DNA of 40,842 nt from Azoarcus sp. Lineage in GTDB: Bacteria > Pseudomonadota > Gammaproteobacteria > Burkholderiales > Rhodocyclaceae. The DNA lies in the NCBI GenBank assembly GCA_031289095.1, contig JAITQD010000088.1, positions 1 to 40,842 of the forward strand, written 5' to 3'. The notes beneath the pieces are model-generated. The model was not told where the DNA came from. It made no database searches and worked only from the letters and a program-made list of their open reading frames with translations. Positions within the stretch are counted from its first letter, which is position 1, and the number at the start of each line of letters is the position of its first letter. Shown here in pieces: positions 33,498-40,842 of the stretch. Position numbers and translations under genes: made by a program.

Positions 33498-34073
33498 ATG
33501 AGCATCGCCGCCGCTGTTCTTCTTGCCCTGGCCGTCATCACGCTGTTTTACGGTGTCGCCATCTACAATGGTTTGGTACGGCTCAAGCACAACGTCTCCA
33601 AGGCATGGGCCAACATCGACGTGCTGCTCAAGCAGCGCCACGACGAAATTCCCAAGCTGGTGGAGGTGTGTCGGCAATACAAAAAATTCGAGCAGGAGAC
33701 TCTCGCCCGCGTCACCGATGCGCGGGCGCGGGTCGCCAACGCACGTGAAGGGCATGACGTGGCGGCGCTTGGCGAGGCGGAAGGCATGCTGCGCATGGGG
33801 TTGGGACGCCTCTTTGCAGTGGCTGAGGCCTATCCCGAACTCAAGGCCAACGAGAACTTCATGCAGTTGCAAGTTCGTATTACCGGGTTGGAAAACGCGA
33901 TTGCCGACCGCCGTGAGATGTATAACGAGTCGGTCAACCTGCTCAATGTCGGCATCGAATGCTTCCCCGATTTCGTCATTGCCCGCGCGTGCGGCTTCAG
34001 CGCACAGCAGTTGCTCAAGTTCTCGGCCAGCGAGAAGGAAGATGTGAGTCTGCGCGAACTGTTCACCGGCTAA
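33498..34073 (+). CDS. lemA: LemA family protein
   Basis: 191 residues. One N-terminal transmembrane helix (~2-24), then an all-alpha LemA domain: YNGLVRLKHNVSKAWANIDVLLKQRHDEIPKLVEVCRQY, YPELKANENFMQLQVRITGLENAIADRREMYNESVNLLN. The short N-terminal face is in the periplasm and the helical body is thought to lie in the cytoplasm or periplasm depending on species. The function of LemA proteins is not well established. ATG 33498 is preceded by CTGGA seven to eight bases upstream. The next gene begins 63 bases later; LemA and GIDE-domain membrane proteins often occur as neighbours. Confidence 0.93.
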   Translation: MSIAAAVLLALAVITLFYGVAIYNGLVRLKHNVSKAWANIDVLLKQRHDEIPKLVEVCRQYKKFEQETLARVTDARARVANAREGHDVAALGEAEGMLRMGLGRLFAVAEAYPELKANENFMQLQVRITGLENAIADRREMYNESVNLLNVGIECFPDFVIARACGFSAQQLLKFSASEKEDVSLRELFTG

Positions 34074-34136
34074 GAGAGAGATCGCGTCTGGCGTCTCAGT
34101 CTGCACCCTGCCTGCCACGCTCCTTGGGCCGCTCAT

Positions 34137-35054
34137 ATGCTCGTCCGCCTGCGCCGAACAGCCAGAAATACATTTGGCATTTTATCTCCGTTCTCTTTTC
34201 AAGCGCTCATTACCCTGGTTTCGCTCAGGGTCTATAGCTATTGGGGTCTTCTCCTCGCCCTGTGGGCGTGTATCGTCATCAGCCTTTATGCTTGGTGGCG
34301 CACCCTGGCTCGCGCCCGCGCCATTCTCCACACCCCGACATCGCTCATCGCCTCCGCCGCTCAAGGCTACAGCGAGTTGCGTGGCCGTGGCCTGCCTTTG
34401 GCGGGGAAGCCGCTGCTCTCCCCGGTTACGTACCTGCCGTTGCTGTGGTTTCGGCTGGAAACCTACACGCGCGACAACCGGGGCAAGTGGCGATTCAGCA
34501 ATGTGACGGAAAGCGATACGTCATTCATGCTCGATGACGGCAGCGGACTCTGCGCCGTCGACCCCGAAGGCGCGGAGATGCTGGTTCGCCACCGTGAAAC
34601 CTTCACGCAGGGCGATGTGCGCTACGTGCAATGGTCGCTGCTCGAGCATGCCCCGATCTATGTCTTGGGCGATTTCGCTACGCTGGGCAGCATCAACCCG
34701 GAATTCGACATGACCGCCCAGATGCGCGAGTTGCTCGAATGCTGGAAAACCGACAAAAAAGAATTGCTGCGCCGTTTCGATCTTGATGGCAATGGCACGA
34801 TCGACGCGCGCGAATGGGAACTGGCCCGCGCCCAGGCCCGGCGCGAAGTGCTGCGCCAGCGCAATGAAATACTGACTGCACCCGAAGCGCACATCATGCG
34901 CAGACCCGCGCACGGTCTCTATTTGATTTCCGACCTCGACCCGGACAAACTCGCCCGCCGCCATCGACTCATTGCCGCCCTTCATGCCCTGGTCTTCATT
35001 GGCATTGCGGCGGCGCTGGCATGGCTCTATCAGCTTGGCGCGCTGCCTGCCTGA
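34137..35054 (+). CDS. Membrane protein with GIDE-like domain and EF-hand loop, LemA-associated
   Basis: 305 residues. Helix ~34-54, a central beta-rich domain (~75-200) resembling the bacterial GIDE domain related to MUL1, with YSELRGRGLPL, LLSPVTYLPLLWFRLETYTRDNRGKWRF, DGSGLCAVDPEGAEMLV and GDVRYVQWSLLEHAPIYVLGDF, then a charged helical region holding a canonical EF-hand loop. DLDGNGTIDARE (215-226) has Asp at 1, 3 and 9, Asn at 5, Thr at 7 and Glu at 12. A C-terminal helix lies at ~279-301. The two helices put the central domain on one side of the membrane. Calcium binding is strongly suggested by the loop. Known function: none established. ATG 34137 has only a weak ribosome site. Its end overlaps the convergent symporter gene by 25 bases. 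Confidence 0.75.
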   Translation: MLVRLRRTARNTFGILSPFSFQALITLVSLRVYSYWGLLLALWACIVISLYAWWRTLARARAILHTPTSLIASAAQGYSELRGRGLPLAGKPLLSPVTYLPLLWFRLETYTRDNRGKWRFSNVTESDTSFMLDDGSGLCAVDPEGAEMLVRHRETFTQGDVRYVQWSLLEHAPIYVLGDFATLGSINPEFDMTAQMRELLECWKTDKKELLRRFDLDGNGTIDAREWELARAQARREVLRQRNEILTAPEAHIMRRPAHGLYLISDLDPDKLARRHRLIAALHALVFIGIAAALAWLYQLGALPA

Positions 35055-36328
35055 TCTGTGCGGCTTTCCAGTGTTTCCCTGCGCGCCATCCTGGCATTCT
35101 TCAGCCAATTCTTGCCTTCGACGCGCCGCGCCACCAGCATGGCGGCAACGGTGTCGCCGGTGACGTTGATGCAGGTGGCCGGGGCATCCACCAGAAAGCC
35201 GATGGTGGCGATGATGGGGAAAGCTTCGGGCGGAAAATTGAACAGGCTGACGATGAGCATTTCGCCGATCAGTCCGCCGCCCGGCACACCGCTCATGACC
35301 ACTCCCGCCATGACGGCGATGAGAAAACAAGCCGCGTATAGCTCCAGTCCGCCGAAATCCTGCCCGAAAATGCCGAACAGGAAGGCGATTTTCAGTACGG
35401 CGGCCAGAACGGAGCCTTCCATGTGCAGGGTTGCGCCGATGGGCAGAACGATGTCGCGCACGTCCTTGGGAACGCCGATCTGCGTCGCGGCTTCGAGGTT
35501 GACGGGTAGCGTGGCAATGGAACTTTGCGTGGCCAGCGAGGTGATGGCTGGCGGCGCGATGTGGCGCAGGAACTGCCGCACGGCGGGCATGCCGCCGGCG
35601 ATGTAGGCGTAAACCGGAAAGGCGGTGAGGAAGTACAGGATGCAGACCGGGATGTAGACCGCCAGCGCCCGCCCGTAGGCTTCCAGCAGCCCCACGCCGA
35701 ATTCGCCGATCAGGGTGGCGAAGTAAGCGCCAAGGCCGATGGGGGCATACAGCATGATGAGATCGACCGCTTTCATCATGATGACGGAAAGGTCGCCCAG
35801 CAAGCGGGCGACGCGGTTTCCCGCCTCGCCCGCCGTGCTGACGCAAAAACCGAAAATGACGGAAAAGACGATGAGCGGCAACATGTTGCTGCGCGAGAGG
35901 AGTCCGCTGAAGTCCGGCACCGTGAGCGCGCGGACGATGGCTTCGCCCAGGGACACCGTTTCGATGTTGCCGCTCGCCTGCAAGGCCAGTTCAACCCCTT
36001 GCGCCGGGGGGAACATCTTGACGGCCAGCAGGATGAGCACCGCCGCGACGGCGGCGGTCACCAGAAAAACGGCGAGCATCCAGCCCAGGATGCGGCCCAG
36101 GCGGCGCATGTCCAGCATGTTGCCCACCGCGCTGGCGATGGTCACGAAGACCAGCGGTACCACCACGGTAAACAGCAGATTGAGGAAGATTTGCCCTAAA
36201 GGGCGCAGGATTGTAGCTTTTTCGCCGAAGATCAGCCCGACGGCGCAGCCGAGGACGATAGAAGCCAGCAGAACGAGGGAAAAACGGTAGCTTTTCCAGA
36301 GGGAGGGTTTGGCGGCCTGCTGCGTCAT
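35030..36328 (-). CDS. SDF-family cation symporter (dicarboxylate/amino acid:Na+/H+)
   Basis: 432 residues from ATG 36328; a GTG at 36346 would add six. About eight membrane helices and two re-entrant hairpins. Hairpin 1 has TQSSIATLPVN, helix 7 LPIGATLHMEGS (NMDGT in GltPh), hairpin 2 GVPGGGL, and helix 8 DAPATCINVTGD. In GltPh-numbered terms the Arg397 that binds the side-chain carboxylate of aspartate/dicarboxylates is Ala here (residue 384), while Asp394, Asn401 and Asp405 equivalents are kept. Neutral amino acid carriers (SstT, ASCT type) also lack this Arg. So a neutral amino acid (Ser/Thr/Ala) or cation-coupled small substrate is more likely than C4-dicarboxylate. Neither start has a ribosome site. 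Confidence 0.88.
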   Translation of the reverse strand: MTQQAAKPSLWKSYRFSLVLLASIVLGCAVGLIFGEKATILRPLGQIFLNLLFTVVVPLVFVTIASAVGNMLDMRRLGRILGWMLAVFLVTAAVAAVLILLAVKMFPPAQGVELALQASGNIETVSLGEAIVRALTVPDFSGLLSRSNMLPLIVFSVIFGFCVSTAGEAGNRVARLLGDLSVIMMKAVDLIMLYAPIGLGAYFATLIGEFGVGLLEAYGRALAVYIPVCILYFLTAFPVYAYIAGGMPAVRQFLRHIAPPAITSLATQSSIATLPVNLEAATQIGVPKDVRDIVLPIGATLHMEGSVLAAVLKIAFLFGIFGQDFGGLELYAACFLIAVMAGVVMSGVPGGGLIGEMLIVSLFNFPPEAFPIIATIGFLVDAPATCINVTGDTVAAMLVARRVEGKNWLKNARMARRETLESRTDQAGSAPS

Positions 36329-36395
36329 GGTTGGCGTGTCTGTCACTGCGTGGAGAGGAGCGCCTCTAACATCGGATTCCGGTTATTTTCCTTGC

Positions 36396-36530
36396 CGCCG
36401 ACGGAGGAGGTGTCCGGCTTGCGGGCAGCACCATGACCGCAACATCAACGCCGCGATCAATTCGGAAAATCGGGAAATGACGCTGGTTTGCGGTGGCCGG
36501 GCGGTGAAAGCCGGTTTTGGGATGATACTG
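36396..36530 (+). mobile_element. TnpB (IS605/IS1341) C-terminal relic
   Basis: The plus-strand frame reads RRRRCPACGQHHDRNINAAIN, then SENREMTLVCGG. CPxCGxxHDRNxNAA is the second half of the TnpB zinc finger together with the final RuvC Asp motif (DRDxNAA). Only ~40 residues remain; the upstream RuvC core, the first finger cysteines and any tnpA are missing. It fills part of the gap between the symporter and pilE and is not expected to be expressed. Confidence 0.6.
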
Positions 36531-36555
36531 GCCATTAATGCCGATTATGGCGCGT

Positions 36556-36957
36556 TTATCGCCAGCATGAACCGTTGTCCGGGGTTTTTGCACCAGCCTG
36601 GTCGATGCTGAGGGTGCCGCAGGTATCGGCGGTCTGGCTGCCCTGGGGCGTTGCCTGGATGGCGTACTTTCTCTTCTCGGCCTCGCCGTCGAGCGCGAAG
36701 TTGTAATACTCGGCCAGATTGCGCTGACATTGGAGAGATGAGGCGCCAGCCGGAAATGCCGCTTTACTATAGTCGAGTTCCACGGTGTAGATGCGTTCCA
36801 TGAACTGGGACAGTTCCAACAGACAGGCGGTGGCCGTGGCGCGGCGGGTTTTGAGCATGGACGAACGGTAGTTCGGTACTGCAATGGCGGCGAGTATGCC
36901 GACGATCACTACCGCAATCATCAACTCGATCAGGGTGAAACCTTTTTGTGCGCGCAT
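36556..36957 (-). CDS. pilE: Type IV minor pilin, PilE-like
   Basis: 133 residues. Prepilin leader MRAQKG then FTLIELMIAVVIVGILAAIAVPNYRSSMLKTRRATA, the class-III signal peptide and helix of type IV pilins. The body has LLELSQFMERIYT, ATPQGSQTADTCGTLSIDQAG and four cysteines, a pattern matching PilE-type minor pilins of pseudomonads and betaproteobacteria. PilD cleaves after Gly6 and methylates Phe. ATG 36957 has GAGGA six bases upstream. An ATG at 36993 overlapping the fimT stop also has GAGGAA upstream but would give an 18-residue leader; both could be used. The neighbour upstream is fimT. Confidence 0.9.
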   Translation of the reverse strand: MRAQKGFTLIELMIAVVIVGILAAIAVPNYRSSMLKTRRATATACLLELSQFMERIYTVELDYSKAAFPAGASSLQCQRNLAEYYNFALDGEAEKRKYAIQATPQGSQTADTCGTLSIDQAGAKTPDNGSCWR

Positions 36958-36989
36958 GCTTGATCCTCGGGCGGTGGTTTCGGGGTAGT

Positions 36990-37499
36990 TCATGGGCAGG
37001 TTTCCTCGACGACTGGCGAGGTGACCCGCGCCGGAAGCCGCACCAAGCGCGTGATGCGCGGACTGTTGCTGGTTTCCAGGCAAATCCCTGCCGGAAACGC
37101 CGTCACCGGCGTCTTGATCGTCATCAGCCCCGAGGGGTGGAACAGCAGCATCCATCGGTTCGGTAACGCCTGGATCTGGTCGGTATAGGTGTTTTCGCGC
37201 AGGAGATCGTCGCCAGCGTCGTATGTGTTGTTCTTGTTCTTGTCGAGAAAAATCTGCCATTTCCGTTGTTCGAGCACGAAAGTCACATCGCGGTTGTTGC
37301 GGAGGGCCTCGGAACGGGCGTACTGCATGCCGGCGACGAGTTCGCTGGCCGCGCCGCGCACCGCGATGCTGCGGATGATGCTTCTGAACGACGGGACGGC
37401 GACAGCGGCGAGAATGGCGGCGATGATGACGACGATCATCAGTTCGATGAGGGTGAAGCCCTGCATGCGCCGAAGCGCCCGTTTCGCGGAATGAGTCAT
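36990..37499 (-). CDS. fimT: FimT/GspH-type pseudopilin
   Basis: 169 residues. Leader MTHSAKRALRRMQG then FTLIELMIVVIIAAILAAVAVPSFRSIIRSIAVRGAASELVAGMQYARSEALRNNRDV, typical of FimT/GspH (LxxxLxxARSEAIKRN). A conserved Cys near the end (ICLETS, EETCP) fits this family's disulfide. It is upstream of pilE with a stop-start overlap if the long PilE leader is used. In most genomes fimT, pilV, pilW, pilX and pilY1 lie together; here only fimT and pilE are adjacent. Confidence 0.88.
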   Translation of the reverse strand: MTHSAKRALRRMQGFTLIELMIVVIIAAILAAVAVPSFRSIIRSIAVRGAASELVAGMQYARSEALRNNRDVTFVLEQRKWQIFLDKNKNNTYDAGDDLLRENTYTDQIQALPNRWMLLFHPSGLMTIKTPVTAFPAGICLETSNSPRITRLVRLPARVTSPVVEETCP

Positions 37500-37660
37500 G
37501 ATGTAACTCGTTGCTGTATTGATTTATGGGAAGTTTTGTGTCGTTTCAAATCGTAGTCAACCGCAATTGCCGCAGTGGCAGGGATATTTGCTCGACGATG
37601 GCGTGAATGTGTGCGATAACCGGCCTAAGCCTGCATCATGCCCCCGGAAGCGGAGAAAAA

Positions 37661-37961
37661 GTGAAACGGATGAACCTGTATCGTTGTGGGGCGGCGCTGC
37701 TTGGCGTTGTCCTGGCGGGCGGTGCGGCGGCGACCGATTTGGCGCTTGCGGGGATACTGGGTAAAAAAAGCCGTGCTCGTCGTCGATAACGGCCCGCCGC
37801 AACTGGTGGCGGAGGGGAAAAGCACGCCCGGAGGCGTGAAATTGCTTGCGATCAATGGCGATACGGCGACGGTTGAATTGCGCCTGGGCGCGCGGGTGGT
37901 GCGGCAACAGGGCCGCAGCGGCGCAAGGGTGACACCCCTGTATCTGCGGAGAGTGTTTTGA
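37661..37961 (+). pseudogene. Retropepsin-like (TIGR02281-type) protease N-terminal part, frameshifted
   Basis: GTG 37661 has GGAG five bases upstream. The first frame gives a signal peptide, MNLYRCGAALLGVVLAGGAAA, then TDLALAGILGKK. It then meets an A7 tract at 37763-37769. With six A the frame continues as AVLVVDNGPPQLVAEGKSTPGGVKLLAINGDTATVELRLGARVV, the N-terminal beta-rich lead-in of clan AA (retropepsin-like) proteins such as VGLLGDKAVLVVDGGPP. The protease domain with its DTGA motif is absent; the frame stops at 37961, overlapping nudL. So this is a truncated gene even when the A7 shift is corrected. Confidence 0.5.
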
Positions 37962-38575
37962 ATCGGCAAAACGGGTGCGCTGGCGATATGCTGTCCCGGC
38001 TCCGTCAGCGGCTGGCGAGGGCGGATGCGGGCGAGACGAACGAGGAGGGCGGCGATTGGCCCGGCGCGGGTGGGCAAGCGCATCGCCCCGCCGCGGTGTT
38101 GGTGCCCATCGTGCTGCGCGATGACGGGCCGACGGTGTTGCTGACCCGGCGCACCGACCACCTGCACCATCATCCGGGGCAGATCAGCTTTCCCGGCGGC
38201 GGCATGGAGGAGGGCGATGCTTCGGCGGAAGCGGCGGCGTTGCGCGAAACGCGGGAAGAAATCGGCCTGCCGCCGGATCGGGTCGAGATCGTTGGGCGCT
38301 TGCCGGATTACCTCACCGGCACCGGTTTTCGCGTCACGCCGGTGGTCGGCCTGTTGCGCCCGCCGCTGGTGCTGGAACTGGACAGTTTCGAGGTGGCGGA
38401 AGTGTTTGAAGTGCCGCTGGCGCATTTTCTCGATCCGGGCAGGCATCAACGCCATACCCTGCACGTGGAAGGCGTGGCGCGCCATTTCCATGCCATGCCT
38501 TACGGCGATTACTTCATCTGGGGCGCGACGGCGGGAATGCTGATGTCGCTTTACCGGCTGCTCGCGGCGGATTGA
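37958..38575 (+). CDS. nudL: CoA pyrophosphatase NudL (Nudix)
   Basis: 205 residues. Nudix box [25 protein letters not shown] with the preceding NudL signature [24 protein letters not shown] and the CoA-pyrophosphatase stretch [19 protein letters not shown]. It hydrolyses CoA and its derivatives to phosphopantetheine and 3',5'-ADP. TTG 37958 overlaps the previous stop (TTGA) and has GGAG six bases upstream; ATG 37988 is a plausible alternative. The tail overlaps the convergent rpiA by 25 bases. Confidence 0.92.
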   Translation: MNRQNGCAGDMLSRLRQRLARADAGETNEEGGDWPGAGGQAHRPAAVLVPIVLRDDGPTVLLTRRTDHLHHHPGQISFPGGGMEEGDASAEAAALRETREEIGLPPDRVEIVGRLPDYLTGTGFRVTPVVGLLRPPLVLELDSFEVAEVFEVPLAHFLDPGRHQRHTLHVEGVARHFHAMPYGDYFIWGATAGMLMSLYRLLAAD

Positions 38576-39246
38576 CGTTCGTGACGCTGCACGCCCGCTT
38601 CCGTGGCGAGCAGCAGCACATCCGCGCCGCGCCGCGCGAACAGGCCGTTGGTGACAGCACCTGCGATCTGGTTCAGTTCGCTTTCCAGGGTGCGCGGCTC
38701 GGCGATGGCAAGGCCGTGAACATCAAGAATGTGATTGCCGTTGTCGGTGACGACACCCTTGCGCCAGCGCGCATCGCCGCCGGTGAGGCGGGCGAGCGTG
38801 CGCGCGACCTGGGCGCGGGCCATCGGGATGACCTCGACCGGCAGTGGAAAACGCCCCAGGACGGTGACCCGTTTGCTGGCGTCGCAGATGCAGACAAAGC
38901 GTCGCGCGGCGGCGGCGAGGATTTTCTCGCGCGTGAGCGCCGCGCCGCCGCCCTTGATCATGTTGAAATCGTGGTCGATCTCGTCCGCGCCGTCGACGTA
39001 GATGGGTAGGGCGTCGACCTCGTCGAGGCTGACGAGCGGAATGCCATGCGCGGCCAACCGCTGAGAACTCGCCTCGGAGCTGGAAACCGCGCCTCCGATG
39101 TGCGCGCCGCTGCCAGCGAGCGCGTCGATGAAATGATTGACGGTGGAGCCGGTGCCGACGCCGACGATGCTTCCCGGTGCGAGTGTTTCAAGTTCGGCGA
39201 GCGCGGCAAGCGCAGCGGCTTTCTTGAGACCGTCAGGCGTCATCAT
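38551..39246 (-). CDS. rpiA: Ribose-5-phosphate isomerase A
   Basis: 231 residues from ATG 39246. Links ribulose-5-P and ribose-5-P in the pentose phosphate pathway. Marks: [79 protein letters not shown] and [12 protein letters not shown]. The ATG overlaps the stop of the upstream ccsA (ATGA), so the two are coupled; a second ATG follows at 39243. The long open frame upstream to 40356 is antisense-frame overlap with ccsA and not used. Confidence 0.96.
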   Translation of the reverse strand: MMTPDGLKKAAALAALAELETLAPGSIVGVGTGSTVNHFIDALAGSGAHIGGAVSSSEASSQRLAAHGIPLVSLDEVDALPIYVDGADEIDHDFNMIKGGGAALTREKILAAAARRFVCICDASKRVTVLGRFPLPVEVIPMARAQVARTLARLTGGDARWRKGVVTDNGNHILDVHGLAIAEPRTLESELNQIAGAVTNGLFARRGADVLLLATEAGVQRHERQSAASSR

Positions 39247-40595
39247 AAAGAACCGTAGGAGTGCAGGCCGGAAAGGAATAGGTTGACGCCGAGGAAGGCG
39301 AAGGTGGTGACGAGAAGCCCGACCACCGCCCACCAGGCCAGTATGGCTTTTTCCTTGCCGCCCTGCCGCTTCAAGGTGCTTTCCTGCGCTATCAGTTCCG
39401 CGAGCTGGGCGCGGAGTCCGGTGTGCCCGGCATCGTCGCCAGCGGCCTGTCCGATCTGGTTTTCCAGGGCCTCGATGCGGCGCTGGCAGTTCTTCAGCCG
39501 GCCACCCGGGCTGTTCGTCAGCCGGATATGCAGCCAGATGGCGTAATTGAGCCACACGATCAGGGCCCAGGTTTCCTTGGGATCCCACGACCAGTAGCTG
39601 CCCCAGGCTTCCGCCGCCCACAGCGCTCCAAGGATGGTGGCGATGGTGAAGAAGGCGAAGCCAATGGCGATGGCCTTGTACATGACGTCTTCGAGCACAT
39701 GCGGCGCGGGAAGACGACTGGCGAACACGCCACGGGCCTCGAACAGCCAGGCGACGCCGACCATTGCAGCAAGCGCGAAGCCGCCGTAGCCGATGAAATT
39801 GGCCGGCACATGGATTTTCATCCAATACGACTGCAAGGCCGGTACGAGTGGCTGAATCTGGTACGCCTCGCGCGTGAAGGCGTACCAGAGCAGGAAGGCG
39901 ACCGCCACCGAGACCGCCAGCAGCACGAACGCGCCCAGCCTGCGGGTAGCGTAGCGGCCTTCGTAGAACAGATAGAGCAGCGCGGTGACGAGGCTGAAAA
40001 GGACGAAGACTTCGTACAGGTTGCTGATAGGGATGTGGCCGATGTCCGGGCCGAGCAGGTAAGACTCGTACCAGCGCACGCACAGCCCGGCTGTGCCCAT
40101 GACGGCGGCGGCCCAGACAAGGGCGCTGCCGGTGCGTTCGGCGAAATCGGAACGCGCGACGAGTCCGAGCCAGTACGCGCCGGTGGCGATGAAAAAGCAG
40201 GCGCTCATCCAGGCGATCGCCGTCTGGCTCGACAGCAGATACTTGAGGAAAAAGACCTGCTCGGCGCGGGCAAGCTCGCCGTGGTAGAGCCAGATGCCCG
40301 CCAGCGCCAGCGCGGCCACGGCGGCAAGGTAAGGACGGAATGGCCGCCAGGCCCAACCAAGGGCGACGAGAATGGGAACGTGCAGAATGAGGATGGCGGC
40401 TTCAAAACCGTCCATCGCGTCGCCGTAGTGCAGAAAGGCGACGACCGCGCCAGCGACGAGGGCGAGGGCGTAGAACCAGTCGCCGAAGCCGCGCCGTTTT
40501 AACCAGCCGACATGGGTGGAGACCATTGCCGGGGCGGTTTTGGTTTCGCCAGTGACGGAAACGGGAGAAGAAGCCAGTTCCATGTGAATTTCCAT
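39243..40595 (-). CDS. ccsA: CcsA, system II cytochrome c synthetase (housekeeping copy), with coiled-coil insert
   Basis: 450 residues, about eight transmembrane helices. The WWD signature [15 protein letters not shown] is at 331-345, with external histidines His262 ([10 protein letters not shown]) and His445 (GLHSYG); the loop [10 protein letters not shown] is also typical of CcsA. Between the helices after [10 protein letters not shown] (360) and before WWAVVGLL (421) there is an extra charged segment of about 55 residues (361-415) reading [20 protein letters not shown]... and [20 protein letters not shown], which looks like a coiled-coil hairpin and is absent from typical CcsA. The start is ATG 40595 or ATG 40583 (weak GGAA site). 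It follows resB by three bases and is followed, overlapping, by rpiA. Confidence 0.9.
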   Translation of the reverse strand: MEIHMELASSPVSVTGETKTAPAMVSTHVGWLKRRGFGDWFYALALVAGAVVAFLHYGDAMDGFEAAILILHVPILVALGWAWRPFRPYLAAVAALALAGIWLYHGELARAEQVFFLKYLLSSQTAIAWMSACFFIATGAYWLGLVARSDFAERTGSALVWAAAVMGTAGLCVRWYESYLLGPDIGHIPISNLYEVFVLFSLVTALLYLFYEGRYATRRLGAFVLLAVSVAVAFLLWYAFTREAYQIQPLVPALQSYWMKIHVPANFIGYGGFALAAMVGVAWLFEARGVFASRLPAPHVLEDVMYKAIAIGFAFFTIATILGALWAAEAWGSYWSWDPKETWALIVWLNYAIWLHIRLTNSPGGRLKNCQRRIEALENQIGQAAGDDAGHTGLRAQLAELIAQESTLKRQGGKEKAILAWWAVVGLLVTTFAFLGVNLFLSGLHSYGSL

Positions 40596-40598
40596 GAG

Positions 40599-40841
40599 TC
40601 AGTTGCGTGGAGCCGCAGCGCCGAGGGCGGCGGCCAGGCCGTCGCAGTGGCGGGCGAAAGTTTCTTCCACGTCGATGGTCTTGCGGTTTGACGACATCGC
40701 CAGCAGCGCCTCATCGTCTTTGAGCAGCACGAACAGCCGGCGTTCGCGGATGTAGAGCATGGCGAACACACCCAGCGCCAACAGGAGCGAACCGAGGTAG
40801 ACCAACGATTTGCCGGGGGAGCGCGTCGCTTGCAGGATAGT
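40599..40841 (-). CDS. resB: ResB cytochrome c biogenesis protein, C-terminal fragment (5' partial)
   Basis: The frame runs off the window end. Visible ~80 residues: LQATRSPGKSLVYLGSLLLALGVFAMLYIRERRLFVLL then a charged tail ending AAAPRN. This is the last transmembrane helix and cytoplasmic tail of ResB (RxPGKxxVYLGSxLLxxGVFxMxYIRERR). It partners the CcsA that begins three bases after its stop, forming the general cytochrome c maturation system, separate from the nrf-linked pair at 13829-15909. Confidence 0.9.
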   Translation of the reverse strand, partial: TILQATRSPGKSLVYLGSLLLALGVFAMLYIRERRLFVLLKDDEALLAMSSNRKTIDVEETFARHCDGLAAALGAAAPRN

Positions 40842-40842
40842 G

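Noticed and set aside
37576..37592. Sigma-54-like TGGCA...TTGC between fimT and the retropepsin-like gene
   Set aside because: GG and GC are 11 bases apart instead of the strict 10, and it points away from fimT.
37763..37769. Programmed -1 frameshift of the dnaX type at the A7 tract
   Set aside because: Restoring the frame needs loss of one A (+1 or -2 reading), so a dnaX-like -1 shift gives the wrong frame.
38551..40356. Long single frame through ccsA and rpiA on the minus strand
   Set aside because: rpiA similarity begins at ATG 39246, and the upstream part is an out-of-frame reading of ccsA.
1..40842. CRISPR array, tRNA, rRNA or replication origin
   Set aside because: No regularly spaced direct repeats, no cloverleaf, no rRNA-like sequence and no DnaA-box cluster were seen; intergenic gaps are too short.

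Overview
The window looks like a chromosomal segment of a GC-rich betaproteobacterium, most likely a Rhodocyclales relative. This rests on gene content (ColR/ColS, system II cytochrome c biogenesis, nrfHA, fimT/pilE, nudJ-mnmA) and on GC-rich codon use. It is an inference; no 16S rRNA or tRNA gene is present. Most of the window is ordinary housekeeping DNA, broken by short AT-richer patches that hold decayed mobile or toxin-related genes.

Layout: 1-2.9 kb has the end of a DnaJ-type co-chaperone, an M20 amidohydrolase and rmuC. 2.9-6.8 kb has a lipid A/LPS-core type phosphoethanolamine transferase next to a ColR/ColS two-component system, with a ColR-box-like site and a perfect -35 element in front of the transferase gene. 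7.0-9.0 kb is htpG behind a textbook sigma-32 promoter. 8.9-11.3 kb has a lone vgrG (T6SS spike) followed by a truncated, frame-offset metallopeptidase-like effector, and the right end of an IS200/IS605-type element just upstream of vgrG. 11.6-15.9 kb is a nitrite ammonification cluster: nrfH, nrfA, then a ResB/CcsA pair probably dedicated to the CXXCK heme of NrfA. 16.0-20.4 kb encodes a split MacAB-like efflux system (fusion protein, ATPase, two permeases).

20.5-29.0 kb has glnS, a small secreted TIMP/NTR-like protein translationally coupled to an unknown 62-aa protein, a phosphomannomutase/phosphoglucomutase, ilvE, nudJ-mnmA, an unrecognised conserved protein and a CYTH phosphatase. 29.1-33.2 kb has dcd, a large PLP amino acid decarboxylase and dinB, followed by a vapC relic. 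33.5-36.3 kb pairs lemA with a GIDE/EF-hand membrane protein and then a SDF-family symporter that lacks the usual substrate-carboxylate arginine. 36.4-40.8 kb has a TnpB scrap, a two-gene pilE/fimT minor-pilin unit, a frameshifted retropepsin-like N-terminus, nudL, rpiA and the second (probably housekeeping) ccsA-resB pair, whose resB runs off the window.

Two themes stand out. First, the genes next to each other often form working units: ColRS with its likely target, NrfHA with its own heme lyase, LemA with its membrane partner. Second, all the apparent frameshifts (vgrG/effector, the vapC relic twice, the retropepsin-like gene) are single-base changes in short homopolymers, so either assembly error or slippage should be tested before these genes are called dead. 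No CRISPR array, rRNA, tRNA or replication origin was found.
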